A stretch of 64,000 bases of DNA from Cellulomonas sp. APG4 (GTDB taxonomy: Bacteria; Actinomycetota; Actinomycetes; Actinomycetales; Cellulomonadaceae), in the NCBI RefSeq assembly GCF_009996735.1, contig NZ_JAACYI010000011.1:1-64000 (forward strand), in the 5' to 3' direction. A model generated the notes under the pieces. That model saw nothing but the letters and a program-made list of their open reading frames with translations. It was not told the DNA's origin and did no database searches. Numbering within the stretch: position 1 is the stretch's first letter; each line of letters begins with the position of its first letter. Below are positions 49,510 to 58,632 of the stretch, piece by piece. A program made the translations under genes and the position numbers.

Positions 49510-51021
49510 TCAGCCCCCGAGCAGGTGCTCCGCCGCGCGCCACCCGGCCTCGCCGACGGCGCCCGGCCCGTCCGGCTCGTAGCGCTCGAGATCGGCCCCG
49601 CGGGCTCCGACGGACCGCAACGCCGCCAGGTCACCGTCGAGCACGCCGGCGGCGCGGGCCTGGACGAGGAGGTTCCCGAGGGCTGCGGACTCGACCGGGC
49701 CGGCGAGCACCGGGACGCCCACCGCCTGCGCGGTCATGCGGCACAGCAGCGCGTTGCGCGCGCCCCCACCCACGAGATGCACGACGTCGACCTCGCGCCC
49801 CGAGAGCTCGGCCGCCTGCCGCAGTGCACGCCGGTGCGCGAGCGCGAGCGAGTCCACGACGCAGCGCACGACGGCGGCGCGCGAGGCGGGCTCGGGCTGC
49901 CCCGTGCGTCGCGCGGCGTCGGCGATCCGTGCGGGCATGTCGCCCGGCGGGACGAAGGCGTCGTCGTCCACGTCCACCACGGTCGTCAGCGCGGGAAGGG
50001 CCGCGGCCTCGGCGAGCAGGGCGGTCAGGTCCGGTGCGACGCCGTCGGCGGCCTCCCACGTGCGTAGCGACTCCTGGAGCACCCACAGCCCAGTGACGTT
50101 GCGCAGGTAGCGCACGGTGCCGTCGACGCCCAGCTCGTTGGTGAAGTTCGCGGCCCGGCTCGCCTCGGTGAGCACGGGCTCGTCGAGCTCGAGCCCGACG
50201 AGCGACCACGTCCCGGTCGCGACGTACGCGGCCCGGGGGGACGCGAGCGGCACACCGACCACGGCCGACGCCGTGTCGTGCGAGCCGACGGCGATCACGG
50301 GCAGCGGGCCGTCGTGGCCGATCTCCGTCAGCACGTCGTCGCGCACGTCGCCGATCACCGTGCCCGGCTCACGCAGGGGCGGCAGCAGACCGGTGTCGAT
50401 CGCGAGGCGGTCCGCGAGGTCCGTGGCCCACGCGCGCGTGCGGGCGTCGAGCAGGCCCGTGGTCGAGGCGTTGGTGACCTCGGCACCCAGCCGACCGGTG
50501 AGCCAGTACGCGATCAGGTCCGGGACCGGCAGCATCGTGCGGGCGTGAGCGGTCTGGGCGTCGTCGGCCGCGGCGATCAGCTGGAACACGGTGTTGAACG
50601 ACTGCACCTGCAGGCCGGTGCGCGCGTAGAGCTCGTCGGCGGGCACCGTCGCGAACGCGCGAGCGGGCACGCCGTCGGTGCGCGCGTCGCGGTAGTGCAC
50701 CGGGGTGCCCAGCAGCGCTCCGTCGGCGTCGAGCATCCCGACGTCCACGGCCCACGAGTCGATGCCCACGCCGTCGAGCCGTCCGTGCGCGCGCACCGCG
50801 GCCCGGAGCCCGTCGAGCACCCCGCGGTACAGCCCGACGACGTCCCAGTGCAGCCGCGAGCCGCGCGCCGTCGGCAGCGTGACCGGCCGGTTCGGGAACC
50901 GGTGCACCTCGTGCAGCTCGATCCCCTCGGCGCCCGGCTCACCCGTGACCACCCCGACGATCACGCGCCCGCTCGAGGCCCCCAGGTCGACGGCCGCGAA
51001 CACGCCGCGCCGCGTGGGCAT
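49510..51021 (-). CDS. rhaB: Rhamnulokinase
   Basis: 503-residue FGGY-family sugar kinase that phosphorylates L-rhamnulose to L-rhamnulose 1-phosphate with ATP. The first domain opens AAVDLGASSGRVIVG (ATP-phosphate contact, shared with RhaB rather than xylulokinase), then DSWAVDVGMLD, which contains the catalytic Asp. The second domain has VGSHDTASAVVGVP, YVATGTWSLVGLEL and VHLVGGGARNALLCRM. The ATG overlaps the stop of the aldolase gene (ATGA). It is the third and last gene of the operon rhaI, rhaD-SDR, rhaB. Fuculokinase is an alternative within the family but the operon settles rhamnose. Confidence 0.94.
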   Translation of the reverse strand: MPTRRGVFAAVDLGASSGRVIVGVVTGEPGAEGIELHEVHRFPNRPVTLPTARGSRLHWDVVGLYRGVLDGLRAAVRAHGRLDGVGIDSWAVDVGMLDADGALLGTPVHYRDARTDGVPARAFATVPADELYARTGLQVQSFNTVFQLIAAADDAQTAHARTMLPVPDLIAYWLTGRLGAEVTNASTTGLLDARTRAWATDLADRLAIDTGLLPPLREPGTVIGDVRDDVLTEIGHDGPLPVIAVGSHDTASAVVGVPLASPRAAYVATGTWSLVGLELDEPVLTEASRAANFTNELGVDGTVRYLRNVTGLWVLQESLRTWEAADGVAPDLTALLAEAAALPALTTVVDVDDDAFVPPGDMPARIADAARRTGQPEPASRAAVVRCVVDSLALAHRRALRQAAELSGREVDVVHLVGGGARNALLCRMTAQAVGVPVLAGPVESAALGNLLVQARAAGVLDGDLAALRSVGARGADLERYEPDGPGAVGEAGWRAAEHLLGG

Positions 51022-53075
51022 CAGCGGAGGAAGGCGGCGGCGACGCCCGAGTCGACCGGGACGTGCAGGCCCGTGGTCTGCACGAGGTCCGGGCCCGTGA
51101 GCGCGAAGACCGCGGCCGCGACGTGCTCGGGCAGCACCTCCCTCTTCAGGAGCGTGCGCTGCGCGTAGTACTCGCCCAGCTTCTCCTCCGGGACGCCGTA
51201 GGTCGCGGCGCGCTGCGCACCCCAGCCGCCCGCGAAGATGCCCGAGCCGCGGACCACGCCGTCGGGGTTGACCCCGTTGACGCGGATGCCGTGCGCGCCG
51301 AGCTCGGCCGCGAGCAGCCGCACCTGGTGCGCCTGGTCGGCCTTGGTCGCGGAGTACGCGATGTTGTTGGGCCCCGCGAACAGCGAGTTCTTGGACGCGA
51401 TGTAGACGACGTCGCCGCCCATGCCCTGCGCGATCATCGCCCGGGCCGCCTCGCGCGCCACGAGGAACGAGCCGCGCGCCATGACGTCGTGCTGGAGGTC
51501 CCAGTCCTGCGCCGTGGTCTCGAGCAGCGGCTTGGAGATCGACAGCCCGGCGTTGTTGACCACCAGGTCCACCCCGCCGAACGCGAGCGCGGCGGCGTCG
51601 ACCATGGCGCGCACGTCGTCCTCCGAGGTGACGTCCGCGCGGACGGCGATCGCGCGGTCGGGGCCGCCGAGCGCGTCCGCGACCTCCTGCGCACCCTCGA
51701 GGTTCAGGTCCGCGACCACGACGCACGCACCCTCGGCCGCGAGGCGTTCGGCGATCGCGCGGCCGATGCCCGAGCCCGCACCCGTGACGAGCGCGACCCG
51801 CGTCGCGAGGGCCTTGGGCGCCGGCATGCGCCGGAGCTTGGCCTCCTCGAGGGCCCAGTACTCGATGCGGAACTTCTCGGCCTCGTCGATCGGCGCGTAG
51901 GTGCTGATCGCCTCGGCCCCGCGCATCACGTTGATCGCGTTGACGTAGAACTCGCCGGCCACGCGCGCGGTCTGCTTGTCCTTGCCGAAGCTGAACATGC
52001 CGACGCCGGGCACGAGCACGATCAGCGGGTCCGCGCCGCGCATCGGCGGGCTGCCCGGCGTCGCGTGCCGCTCGTAGTAGGCCGCGTAGTCGGCCCGGTA
52101 GGCCGCGTGCAGCTCGCCGAGCCGCGCGACGACGTCCTCGACGGGCGCATCCGCGGGAAGGTCGACCACCAGGGGCTTCACCTTGGTGCGCAGGAAGTGG
52201 TCGGGGCACGAGGTCCCGAGGGCCGCGAGGCGCTCGAGCTGCTCGCGCGCCAGCAGGTCGAGCACGACGTCGTCGTCGGTCCAGTGCCCCACCTGCGGAC
52301 GGTCGGTGCTCGCGAGGCCGCGGATCACGGGGGCGAGCGCCGCGGCGCGGGCGCGGCGCGCGGCCTCGGGCAGCGGCTCGCGTCCGGGCACGACGGCGCC
52401 GAAGGGGTGCGCCCCGCGCGCCGCGAGCTCCGCGGTGCGCCCCGCGATGAACTCCTCGGCGGTGCGGACGATCTCGAGCGAGCGCTCCTGCGCCTCCTGG
52501 CTCGTGTCACCCCACGCCGTGATGCCGTGCCCGCCCAGCACGCAGCCGATCGCCTGCGGGTTCGCCGCCTTGATCGCCGCGATGTCGAGGCCGAGCTGGA
52601 AACCCGGACGTCGCCACGGCACCCAGACCACGCGGTCGCCGAACACCTCACGCGTGAGGGCCTCGCCGTCGGCCGCGGTCGCGAGCGCGATCCCCGAATC
52701 GGGGTGCAGGTGGTCCACGTGCGCGGCGTCCACGAGCCCGTGCATCGCGGTGTCGATCGACGGCGCGGCGCCGCCCTTGCCGTGCAGGCAGTAGTCGAAG
52801 GCCGCGACCATCTCGTCCTCGCGGTCCACGCCCGGGTACACGTCCACGAGGGCGCGCAGCCGGTCCAGGCGCAGCACCGCGAGGTTCTTCTCGGTGAGCG
52901 TGCCGAGGTCGCCACCCGAGCCCTTGACCCACAGCAGCTCGACCGGCTGCCCGGTCACCGGATCGGTCTCGGTGCCCTTGGCCGAGGTGTTGCCCCCGGC
53001 GTAGTTCGTGGTGCGCGGGTCTGCGCCCAGCAGGTTGGACCGCGCGATCAGCTCGGTGACGGCAGGGTTGGTCAT
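51021..53075 (-). CDS. rhaD: Bifunctional rhamnulose-1-phosphate aldolase / short-chain dehydrogenase (RhaEW-type)
   Basis: 684 residues. The N-terminal class II aldolase/adducin domain (about 1-400) includes TNYAGGNTSAKGTE near residue 23, HVDHLHPDSGIALATA with the metal-binding His pair, and CVLGGHGITAWGDT. The C-terminal SDR domain (about 430-684) has VTGAGSGIGRAIAERL and YIASKNSLFAG...AYSATKAD for cofactor and Ser-Tyr-Lys catalysis. The aldolase splits L-rhamnulose 1-phosphate into DHAP and L-lactaldehyde; the SDR part is thought to oxidise the lactaldehyde to L-lactate. ATG 53075 begins four bases after the rhaI stop. The same fusion is known from Bacillus subtilis YuxG. Confidence 0.93.
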   Translation of the reverse strand: MTNPAVTELIARSNLLGADPRTTNYAGGNTSAKGTETDPVTGQPVELLWVKGSGGDLGTLTEKNLAVLRLDRLRALVDVYPGVDREDEMVAAFDYCLHGKGGAAPSIDTAMHGLVDAAHVDHLHPDSGIALATAADGEALTREVFGDRVVWVPWRRPGFQLGLDIAAIKAANPQAIGCVLGGHGITAWGDTSQEAQERSLEIVRTAEEFIAGRTAELAARGAHPFGAVVPGREPLPEAARRARAAALAPVIRGLASTDRPQVGHWTDDDVVLDLLAREQLERLAALGTSCPDHFLRTKVKPLVVDLPADAPVEDVVARLGELHAAYRADYAAYYERHATPGSPPMRGADPLIVLVPGVGMFSFGKDKQTARVAGEFYVNAINVMRGAEAISTYAPIDEAEKFRIEYWALEEAKLRRMPAPKALATRVALVTGAGSGIGRAIAERLAAEGACVVVADLNLEGAQEVADALGGPDRAIAVRADVTSEDDVRAMVDAAALAFGGVDLVVNNAGLSISKPLLETTAQDWDLQHDVMARGSFLVAREAARAMIAQGMGGDVVYIASKNSLFAGPNNIAYSATKADQAHQVRLLAAELGAHGIRVNGVNPDGVVRGSGIFAGGWGAQRAATYGVPEEKLGEYYAQRTLLKREVLPEHVAAAVFALTGPDLVQTTGLHVPVDSGVAAAFLR

Positions 53076-53079
53076 CGGC

Positions 53080-54273
53080 TCAGGCTCCCCATCCGGCCTG
53101 CGCGCCACCCACGCGCTCGGCCACGATCGTCTCGGCCCAGCCCGACGCCGCGTAGGCGCGCATCGGGTCGGGGTCCAGCCCGTGCGACGCGCGCAGCTCG
53201 GCGAGCAGCGGCCGCACGTCGGTGTTGTAGGCGTCCATGAGCACGCCGTTCGCGCCCAGCACGTCGCCCGCCTGCTGGGCCGCCGCCAGGGCGTCCCGGT
53301 CCACGAGCAGCGCCTTGGCCGTGGCCTCCTGGACGTTCATCACCGAGCGGATCTGCCCCGGGATCTTGGGCTCGATGTTGTGGCACTGGTCGAGCATGAA
53401 GTTGACGCCCGAGTCCGGCCGCAGGGCGTCGGCACCCACGATCTCGTGCATGATCCGGAACAGCTGGAACGGGTCCGCCGCGCCCACCATCAGGTCGTCG
53501 TCGGCGTAGAAGCGCGAGTTGAAGTCGAACGCACCCAGCCGCCCCTGGCGCAGCAGCTGCGCGACGATGAACTCGATGTTGGTGCCGGGTGCGTGGTGGC
53601 CCGTGTCGAGGACGACGGTCGCTCGCTCGCCCAGGGCGAGGCAGTGCAGCAGCGAGGTGCCCCAGTCCGGGACGTCGGTCGCGTAGAAGGCGGGCTCGAA
53701 GAACTTGTACTCGAGCAGGATCCGGTGGGCCGGGTCGAGCGCGGCGTAGATCTCCGCGAGCCCCTCGGCGAGCCGGTCCTGGCGCGCACGCAGGTCGTCC
53801 TGGCCGGGGTAGTTGAGGCCGTCGGGCAGCCAGATCTTGAGGTCGGTCGACCCGGTGGCGCGCATGACGTCGATGCACTGCACGTGGTGCGCCACGGCCT
53901 TGGCCCGCACCCGCGCATCGGGGTGGGTGAGCGAGCCGAGCATGTAGTCGTCGTCCTGGAAGACGTTCGAGTTGATCGCCCCGATGCGCACCCCGTGCTC
54001 GGTGGCGTGCGCGGCGAGGGCGCCGAAGTCGTCCACGAGGTCCCACGGGATGTGCAGCGAGACCCGCGGGGCGACACCGGTGAACCGGTGCACCTGGGCG
54101 GCGTCGGCGATCTTCTCGAACGGGTCGCGCGGCACGCCCTGCTGCGCGAAGACCTTGAAGCGCGTGCCGGAGTTGCCGAACGCCCAGCTGGGCAGCTCGA
54201 TGGTCTGCGCCGCGAGCGCGGCCAGGGCCGCCTCCCTGCGCGCCTGCTGCGACGACGTCGTCCCGGTGCTCAC
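53080..54273 (-). CDS. rhaI: L-rhamnose isomerase
   Basis: 397-residue TIM-barrel isomerase of the RhaI (Pseudomonas stutzeri/Thermotoga) type, not the E. coli RhaA type. Opening motifs LPSWAFGNSGTRFKVF and VSLHIPWDLVDD are followed by the metal-site stretches KIWLPDGLNYPGQDD, LEYKFFEPAFYATDVPDWG, VVLDTGHHAPGTNIEF and FDFNSRFYADDDLMVG. It converts L-rhamnose to L-rhamnulose. The start is a GTG at 54273 with GAAGGG upstream. It is the promoter-proximal gene of the rha operon, directly downstream of a TTGACC-N18-TAGAGT promoter and the perfect palindrome TGAAACGTTTCA. Broad aldose specificity is common in this type. Confidence 0.95.
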   Translation of the reverse strand: MSTGTTSSQQARREAALAALAAQTIELPSWAFGNSGTRFKVFAQQGVPRDPFEKIADAAQVHRFTGVAPRVSLHIPWDLVDDFGALAAHATEHGVRIGAINSNVFQDDDYMLGSLTHPDARVRAKAVAHHVQCIDVMRATGSTDLKIWLPDGLNYPGQDDLRARQDRLAEGLAEIYAALDPAHRILLEYKFFEPAFYATDVPDWGTSLLHCLALGERATVVLDTGHHAPGTNIEFIVAQLLRQGRLGAFDFNSRFYADDDLMVGAADPFQLFRIMHEIVGADALRPDSGVNFMLDQCHNIEPKIPGQIRSVMNVQEATAKALLVDRDALAAAQQAGDVLGANGVLMDAYNTDVRPLLAELRASHGLDPDPMRAYAASGWAETIVAERVGGAQAGWGA

Positions 54274-54342
54274 CTGGCGGCCCTTCGTGTGTGCTGAGTG
54301 CTGCGCGACCCGGCCGAGCGAGGCGCTGGGTCGTCTCGACGC

Positions 54343-54354
54343 TGAAACGTTTCA
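54343..54354. promoter_or_regulatory. LacI-type operator TGAAACGTTTCA
   Basis: Perfect 12-base palindrome, 4 bases downstream of the rha -10 box and 69 bases before the rhaI start, so it covers the transcription start site. Probable main repression site of the rhamnose regulator at 54492. Confidence 0.85.
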
Positions 54355-54358
54355 AGGA

Positions 54359-54388
54359 ACTCTAGCCACGGCTTTCACCCCCGGTCAA
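54359..54388 (-). promoter_or_regulatory. Promoter of the rhaI-rhaD-rhaB operon
   Basis: On the minus strand TTGACC (54388-54383), an 18-base spacer and TAGAGT (54364-54359). One of the best sigma70-type matches in the window. Confidence 0.75.
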
Positions 54389-54417
54389 CCCGCCCGGCCC
54401 GCACGCACCGCGCCTCG

Positions 54418-54429
54418 TGAATCGGTTCA
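54418..54429. promoter_or_regulatory. LacI-type operator TGAATCGGTTCA
   Basis: Near-perfect palindrome, 63 bases before the LacI start at 54492. With TGAAACGTTTCA 75 bases away (centre to centre), it could allow looping between two operators by a LacI dimer pair and autoregulation. Confidence 0.75.
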
Positions 54430-54491
54430 CCGGGCATGATGGTGCCGAGGCAGGGCGGCCCGTCCCGCCCGTACCGGACGGAGGGACACGC

Positions 54492-55535
54492 GTGAGGTCG
54501 GACGCCAGGCGCGGCACGCACCGCGCGAGCATCGCCGACGTCGCGCGTCAGGCCGGCGTCTCGCTCGGCACGGTGTCCAACGTGCTCAACCGCCCCGAGC
54601 GGGTGGCCCCGGGCACGCGCCAGCGCGTCCTCGACGCGATCGAGGAGCTCGCGTTCGTCCCCAACGGACGTGCACGGCAGCTGCGGGCGGGCACGCTGAC
54701 CACGGTGGGCGCGATCCTGCTCGACATCGGCAACCCGTTCTTCACCGAGGTGGCCCGCGGCATCGAGGACCGCCTCGCGCAGGACGACCACACCCTCATG
54801 CTCGCGAGCTCGGACGAGGACCCGGAGCGCGAGGCCCGCTACCTGCGCCTCTTCGAGGAGCACGGGGTGCTCGGCGTGCTCGTGACGCCCGCGAGCCAGG
54901 ACCTCGAGCACCTGCTCGAGCTGCGCGGGCGCGGTCTCGAGATCGTGCTCCTCGACCGGACCTCCCCCGACCCGGACGTCTCGTCCGTCGCTGTCGACGA
55001 CGTCGCGGGCGCCGCCATGGCCGTGGCCCACCTGCTCGAGCAGGGCCACCGTCGCATCGCGTTCCTCAACGGGCCCGACACGATCAAGCAGTGCGTCGAC
55101 CGCCGTGCGGGGGCCGTGCGCGCACTCGCCGACGCGGGCCTGGACCCCGACGAGGCCCTGCACGAGGTCGTGGTCCCGTCCCTCAACGCGACGGGGGGCG
55201 AGCAGGGGGTCGAGCGGCTGCTCGCCGAGCTCCCCGCCCCGCCCACGGCCCTGTTCTGCGTCAACGACCTCACGGCCATGGGCGCGATGCGCGTGCTGCG
55301 CTGGACGCACGGCCTCGACATCCCGCGCGACGTGGCGGTGGTGGGCTACGACGACGTGAGCTTCGCCGAGATGCTCACCACTCCCCTCACCTCGGTGCGC
55401 CAGCCCATGCGCCGCCTCGGCAGCGTCGCGGCCGACCTGCTGCTGCGCGCGACCGGGCCCGACGACGCCCCGGCCGAGCAGGTGGTCTTCCAGCCCGAGC
55501 TCGTGGTGCGCGCCTCCTCGAGCACACGCGCGTGA
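54492..55535 (+). CDS. LacI-family regulator of rhamnose catabolism (predicted)
   Basis: 347 residues from GTG 54492 with ACGGAGG five bases upstream; an upstream ATG at 54417 lies in the operator and is rejected. The helix-turn-helix is ASIADVARQAGVSLGTVSNVL (residues 12-32) and the sensing domain runs from about residue 72 (TVGAILLDIGNPFFTEVARG) to VVGYDDVSFAEML. Divergent from rhaI with two operators of one type in between, so it is the natural rhamnose repressor. The stop overlaps the GTG of the GH43-like gene, so the two are made together. Sites with the same consensus at 41691 and 61972 suggest additional targets. Confidence 0.92.
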   Translation: MRSDARRGTHRASIADVARQAGVSLGTVSNVLNRPERVAPGTRQRVLDAIEELAFVPNGRARQLRAGTLTTVGAILLDIGNPFFTEVARGIEDRLAQDDHTLMLASSDEDPEREARYLRLFEEHGVLGVLVTPASQDLEHLLELRGRGLEIVLLDRTSPDPDVSSVAVDDVAGAAMAVAHLLEQGHRRIAFLNGPDTIKQCVDRRAGAVRALADAGLDPDEALHEVVVPSLNATGGEQGVERLLAELPAPPTALFCVNDLTAMGAMRVLRWTHGLDIPRDVAVVGYDDVSFAEMLTTPLTSVRQPMRRLGSVAADLLLRATGPDDAPAEQVVFQPELVVRASSSTRA

Positions 55536-56566
55536 CGGCCGCCGCCTCGGTCCGGACGCTCCCGGCGCCGCTGTTCCGCGACCCGATCCACGACGGCGCC
55601 ACAGACCCGACCCTCGTGCGGCACGACGACGGGACGTGGTGGCTCTTCTACACCCAGCGCCGCGCGCAGGACCCTGCGCTCGGGGTCGCGTGGGTGCACG
55701 GCACGGACATCGGCGTCGCGGTGAGCGAGGACGGCGTCACGTTCACCTACCGCGGCACGCTCGCGCTGGGGGACGGCTGGGGCCGCGACACGTGGTGGGC
55801 TCCCGAAGTGGTGCGCGCGGACGACGGCTGGCACATGTTCGTCTCGGTCATCCAGGGTGTGCCGACCCGCTGGGCCGGCCACGAACGCCACGTCGAGCAC
55901 CACGTGAGCACCGACCTGGTCCGCTGGACGCGCGTCGGCCGCGTCCCGCTCAGCAGCGACCGCGTGATCGACGCGTGCGTCGCGCGCCTGCCCGCGCCCA
56001 CGCCCGACGGCGACGTGTGGCGCATGTGGTTCAAGGACGAGGCGCGCGACTCGACCACCTGGGCGGCCGACAGTCCCGACCTGCACGCGTGGCACGTCGT
56101 CGGGCCCGCGGTCGAGGGGCGCCCGCACGAGGGGCCGAACGTGTTCACCGTCGGCGGGTGGCACTGGATGCTCACCGACGAGTGGCGAGGCCAGGCGGTG
56201 CACCGCTCACGCGACATGACCACGTGGGAACGCGCGGGGCTCGTGCTGGACGCGCCGGGGCCCCGGCCCGACGACGGCGCGATCGGCCTGCACGCCGACG
56301 TCGTGCCGCTGACCGAGGACGAGGCGATGGTCGTCTACTTCACGCACCCCGGGCGCACCGAGACCTACGTCGACGGCGAGGTCACGCCGGGCCCCATGGA
56401 GACTCCCGACGAGCGGCGCTCGTCGATCCAGGCGGCGCTGCTGCGCGTCGAGGACGAGCGCCTGCTGTGCGACCGCGACACACCCCCGCCGGCTCTGCCG
56501 GTCGGGGCGTGGGCTCAGGAGGGTGGCGTGCTCGGGTCTCCCAGCTCGGCGACCACGGACTCGTAG
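55532..56566 (+). CDS. GH43-like glycosidase, intracellular
   Basis: 344 residues from the GTG that overlaps the LacI stop. Five-bladed propeller of the GH43/GH32 kind: PIHDGATDPTLVRHDDGTWWLFY (Asp in DPT a candidate base), then GRDTWWAPEVVRADDGWHMF (Glu), WFKDEARDSTTWAADS (acid Glu) and GLHADVVPLTEDEAMVVYF. No signal peptide, hence cytoplasmic. Coupled to the rhamnose regulator, so it probably trims a rhamnose-containing oligosaccharide; the actual glycosidic bond is unknown. The last 52 bases overlap a small gene on the opposite strand. Family members are abundant in polysaccharide loci but few have been studied. Confidence 0.82.
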   Translation: MTAAASVRTLPAPLFRDPIHDGATDPTLVRHDDGTWWLFYTQRRAQDPALGVAWVHGTDIGVAVSEDGVTFTYRGTLALGDGWGRDTWWAPEVVRADDGWHMFVSVIQGVPTRWAGHERHVEHHVSTDLVRWTRVGRVPLSSDRVIDACVARLPAPTPDGDVWRMWFKDEARDSTTWAADSPDLHAWHVVGPAVEGRPHEGPNVFTVGGWHWMLTDEWRGQAVHRSRDMTTWERAGLVLDAPGPRPDDGAIGLHADVVPLTEDEAMVVYFTHPGRTETYVDGEVTPGPMETPDERRSSIQAALLRVEDERLLCDRDTPPPALPVGAWAQEGGVLGSPSSATTDS

Positions 56567-56706
56567 ATGGGCGCGGCGCCGTCGGGCTCGGCGCCGCTGG
56601 TGTCTGCCGCAAGCGCATCGGGCGCATCGGTGTGCGCGGGCTGCTGGGGGGCGTCGTCCTGCGGGGCGTCCTCGCCCGGGGCGACGGCGTCGGCGGTGCT
56701 CATCAT
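56515..56706 (-). CDS. Small acidic, disordered hypothetical protein
   Basis: 63 residues starting at ATG 56706, with the strong ribosome site AGGAG five bases upstream. The protein is rich in Asp, Ala, Pro and Glu in its first 45 residues and ends AAPIYESVVAELGDPSTPPS. That looks intrinsically disordered, with one short helix at the end. No homology recognised. Its 3' end overlaps the GH43-like gene by 52 bases in convergent orientation. The good start signal makes a real gene somewhat more likely than not. Confidence 0.5.
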   Translation of the reverse strand: MMSTADAVAPGEDAPQDDAPQQPAHTDAPDALAADTSGAEPDGAAPIYESVVAELGDPSTPPS

Positions 56707-56814
56707 GGTCACTCCTGGCTCGTGCTCCCCCGAAGCGTCCCGCGCGGGCCGGGAACGCGCATCTTGAGCGCTCCGACCTGGCTCGGCACCGCACGCGCCC
56801 GGCCCGGCCCCGCG

Positions 56815-57939
56815 TCAGGGCTTGAGCGGGGGCCAGGGGGCGCCGTCGCCGTCGTTGCGTGTGTAGAACGGATGCCCCGGACCGATCTCGCCGCGCTCGA
56901 CGGGTCGGCCCGTGAACGCCGAGGCGTAGACGGCGGCCACGAGCTCCATCGTGTCGCGCGCCTCGGCCAGCGGCACCGGGAGGGGCGAGCCCGTGTCGAG
57001 TGCGTCGAGCAGCACGCCGAGCTGCGCGGAGTGCCCGCTCGGGGCGCCGTCGAGCCCGCCGGCCCAGACGTCGGCGAGCCCCTCGTGCCCCGGGGCCGGC
57101 GTGAAGCGCCAGGCGTCGTCGCCGTAGCCGTAGAGGTGCTCGAGCTCGAGCGTCGCGTGGTCGGCGTCGACGCGGATCGTCGAGGTCTCGCGCGGGGACA
57201 GCAGCGAGTTCATCATCGTGGCGATCGTGCCGCGCTCGAAGCGCAGCACGGCGGCCGAGACGTCCTCGGTGTCGGTGGTCCGGGCCTGCCGCGCGGCCAT
57301 CGCGCTGACCTGCTGCCACGGGCCGAGCAGCGCGAGCAGCAGGTCGAACTGGTGGATGCCGTGGCCGAGCGTCGGGCCGCCACCCTCGACCTCCCAGAGC
57401 CCACGCCACGGCACCGCGAAGTACGGCTCGGGCCGGAACCAGAGCGTGTCGCACACCGCGACGTGCGCCCGGCCGATCCCCGAGCCGTCGGCCCCCTCGG
57501 CGAGCAGCCGCCGTGCGAGGCGGCCGGCCCCGCCGAACCGGTGCTGGAAGACCACCGCGACGGGCACCCCGGTGCGCTCCGACGCGGCGATCAGCTGATC
57601 CACCTCGGCGAGGCTCAGCGCGGGCGGCTTCTCGAGCAGCACCGGGACGCCCGCCTCGAGGCACTGGACCGCGAGCGGCAGGTGGCTGCCCGGCGGGGTG
57701 CACACGTGCGCGAGGTCCGGGCGGCCTGCCAGCACCTCGGCGAGGTCGGTGCCCCACGCCGCGATGCCGTGCTTCTCGGCGAAGGCACGCGCACGCTCGG
57801 CGTCGAGGTCGACGGCGTGCGTCACCACGGCACGGTCGGCGTGCGCGGCGACGGCACCCGCGTGGGCACCCGCGATCGCGCCGGTGCCGACGACGACGGT
57901 CCGACGGCGGTCTCGGGCGGGGTTCGGGGCGTGCGTCAT
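56815..57939 (-). CDS. Gfo/Idh/MocA-family oxidoreductase
   Basis: 374 residues, ATG with GAGGAGG three to four bases upstream. Rossmann fold opens RTVVVGTGAIAGAHAGAV (residues 13-30), with VPVLLEKPPALSLAEVD near 107. The C-terminal sugar-binding domain includes GGGPTLGHGIHQFDLLLALLG, with His and Asp as likely substrate contacts. It is the last gene of the minus-strand operon binding protein, two permeases, DUF624 protein, dehydrogenase. It would oxidise the transported sugar. This protein is clearly distinct in sequence from the paralogous pair at 3501 and 36473. Confidence 0.9.
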   Translation of the reverse strand: MTHAPNPARDRRRTVVVGTGAIAGAHAGAVAAHADRAVVTHAVDLDAERARAFAEKHGIAAWGTDLAEVLAGRPDLAHVCTPPGSHLPLAVQCLEAGVPVLLEKPPALSLAEVDQLIAASERTGVPVAVVFQHRFGGAGRLARRLLAEGADGSGIGRAHVAVCDTLWFRPEPYFAVPWRGLWEVEGGGPTLGHGIHQFDLLLALLGPWQQVSAMAARQARTTDTEDVSAAVLRFERGTIATMMNSLLSPRETSTIRVDADHATLELEHLYGYGDDAWRFTPAPGHEGLADVWAGGLDGAPSGHSAQLGVLLDALDTGSPLPVPLAEARDTMELVAAVYASAFTGRPVERGEIGPGHPFYTRNDGDGAPWPPLKP

Positions 57940-57978
57940 GGTCCTCCTCGGTGGGACGGGCTGCGGGCCAGCCTCTCG

Positions 57979-58632
57979 TCAGCGGGCGGCGTCGGCGAGC
58001 CGGGCCCTGCGCTCCTCGACGCCGAGCGCCGCGAGCGCGAGCAGCCCGGGGGCGATGAGCACGAGCGGCACGAGCATCCAGACCACCACCGCCACCACGC
58101 CGACGGCGGCCGCGAGCAGCACCGTGCCGACGGGGTCGCGCAGGCACGCCCGCACCGCTTCTCCGATCGCACTGCGCGCGGCGACGCCCGGCCGCCACGT
58201 GCCCGCGAGCCGCAGCGGCACCACGACGGCCGCCACGGCGACCAGGGCGCACACGCCCGAGACCACGGGCCCGCCCGGCAGTGCGCCGGTCGCGGCGAGC
58301 CACGCGTCGAACGCGAGGACGAGCAGCAGTGCAGGCACCGCAAGGCCCACGGCCCACAAGCCGCGCAGCGCGGTGACGAGCCGCCGGAGCAGCCCGCCGA
58401 TCGAGTCTGTCTCGCCGGCGAGGTGCGCGCGCAGGTGCCCCGCACCGGCGGCGAGCGCGGGCACCGCCGTCACGACCGGGATGCTGGCCACCGCGAGCAC
58501 CGCCCCGCTGAGCAGCACCTCCGCGAGCAGACCGACTGCTGCACCGCGTCGTGGCGCAGGCTGCGCGGGCACGACGTCGTCGTCCGCATGCGTCCCGGCC
58601 CCGCGTCCGGTCCACGCCGTCGTCGCGCTCAT
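57979..58632 (-). CDS. DUF624 (YesL-like) membrane protein
   Basis: 217 residues with four or five hydrophobic helices: about 32-60 (VGLLAEVLLSGAVLAVASIPVVTAVPALAAG), 88-110, 120-143 and 172-200. The family-typical segment ALAAGAGHLRAHLAGETDS follows the first. DUF624/YesL proteins sit beside carbohydrate ABC transporters; in B. subtilis yesL belongs to the rhamnogalacturonan region. Their function is unknown, perhaps assembly or regulation of the transporter. ATG 58632 overlaps the permease stop by four bases (ATGA), so stoichiometry with the permease is likely fixed. Its presence adds to the case that system C handles a pectin-derived sugar. Confidence 0.82.
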   Translation of the reverse strand: MSATTAWTGRGAGTHADDDVVPAQPAPRRGAAVGLLAEVLLSGAVLAVASIPVVTAVPALAAGAGHLRAHLAGETDSIGGLLRRLVTALRGLWAVGLAVPALLLVLAFDAWLAATGALPGGPVVSGVCALVAVAAVVVPLRLAGTWRPGVAARSAIGEAVRACLRDPVGTVLLAAAVGVVAVVVWMLVPLVLIAPGLLALAALGVEERRARLADAAR

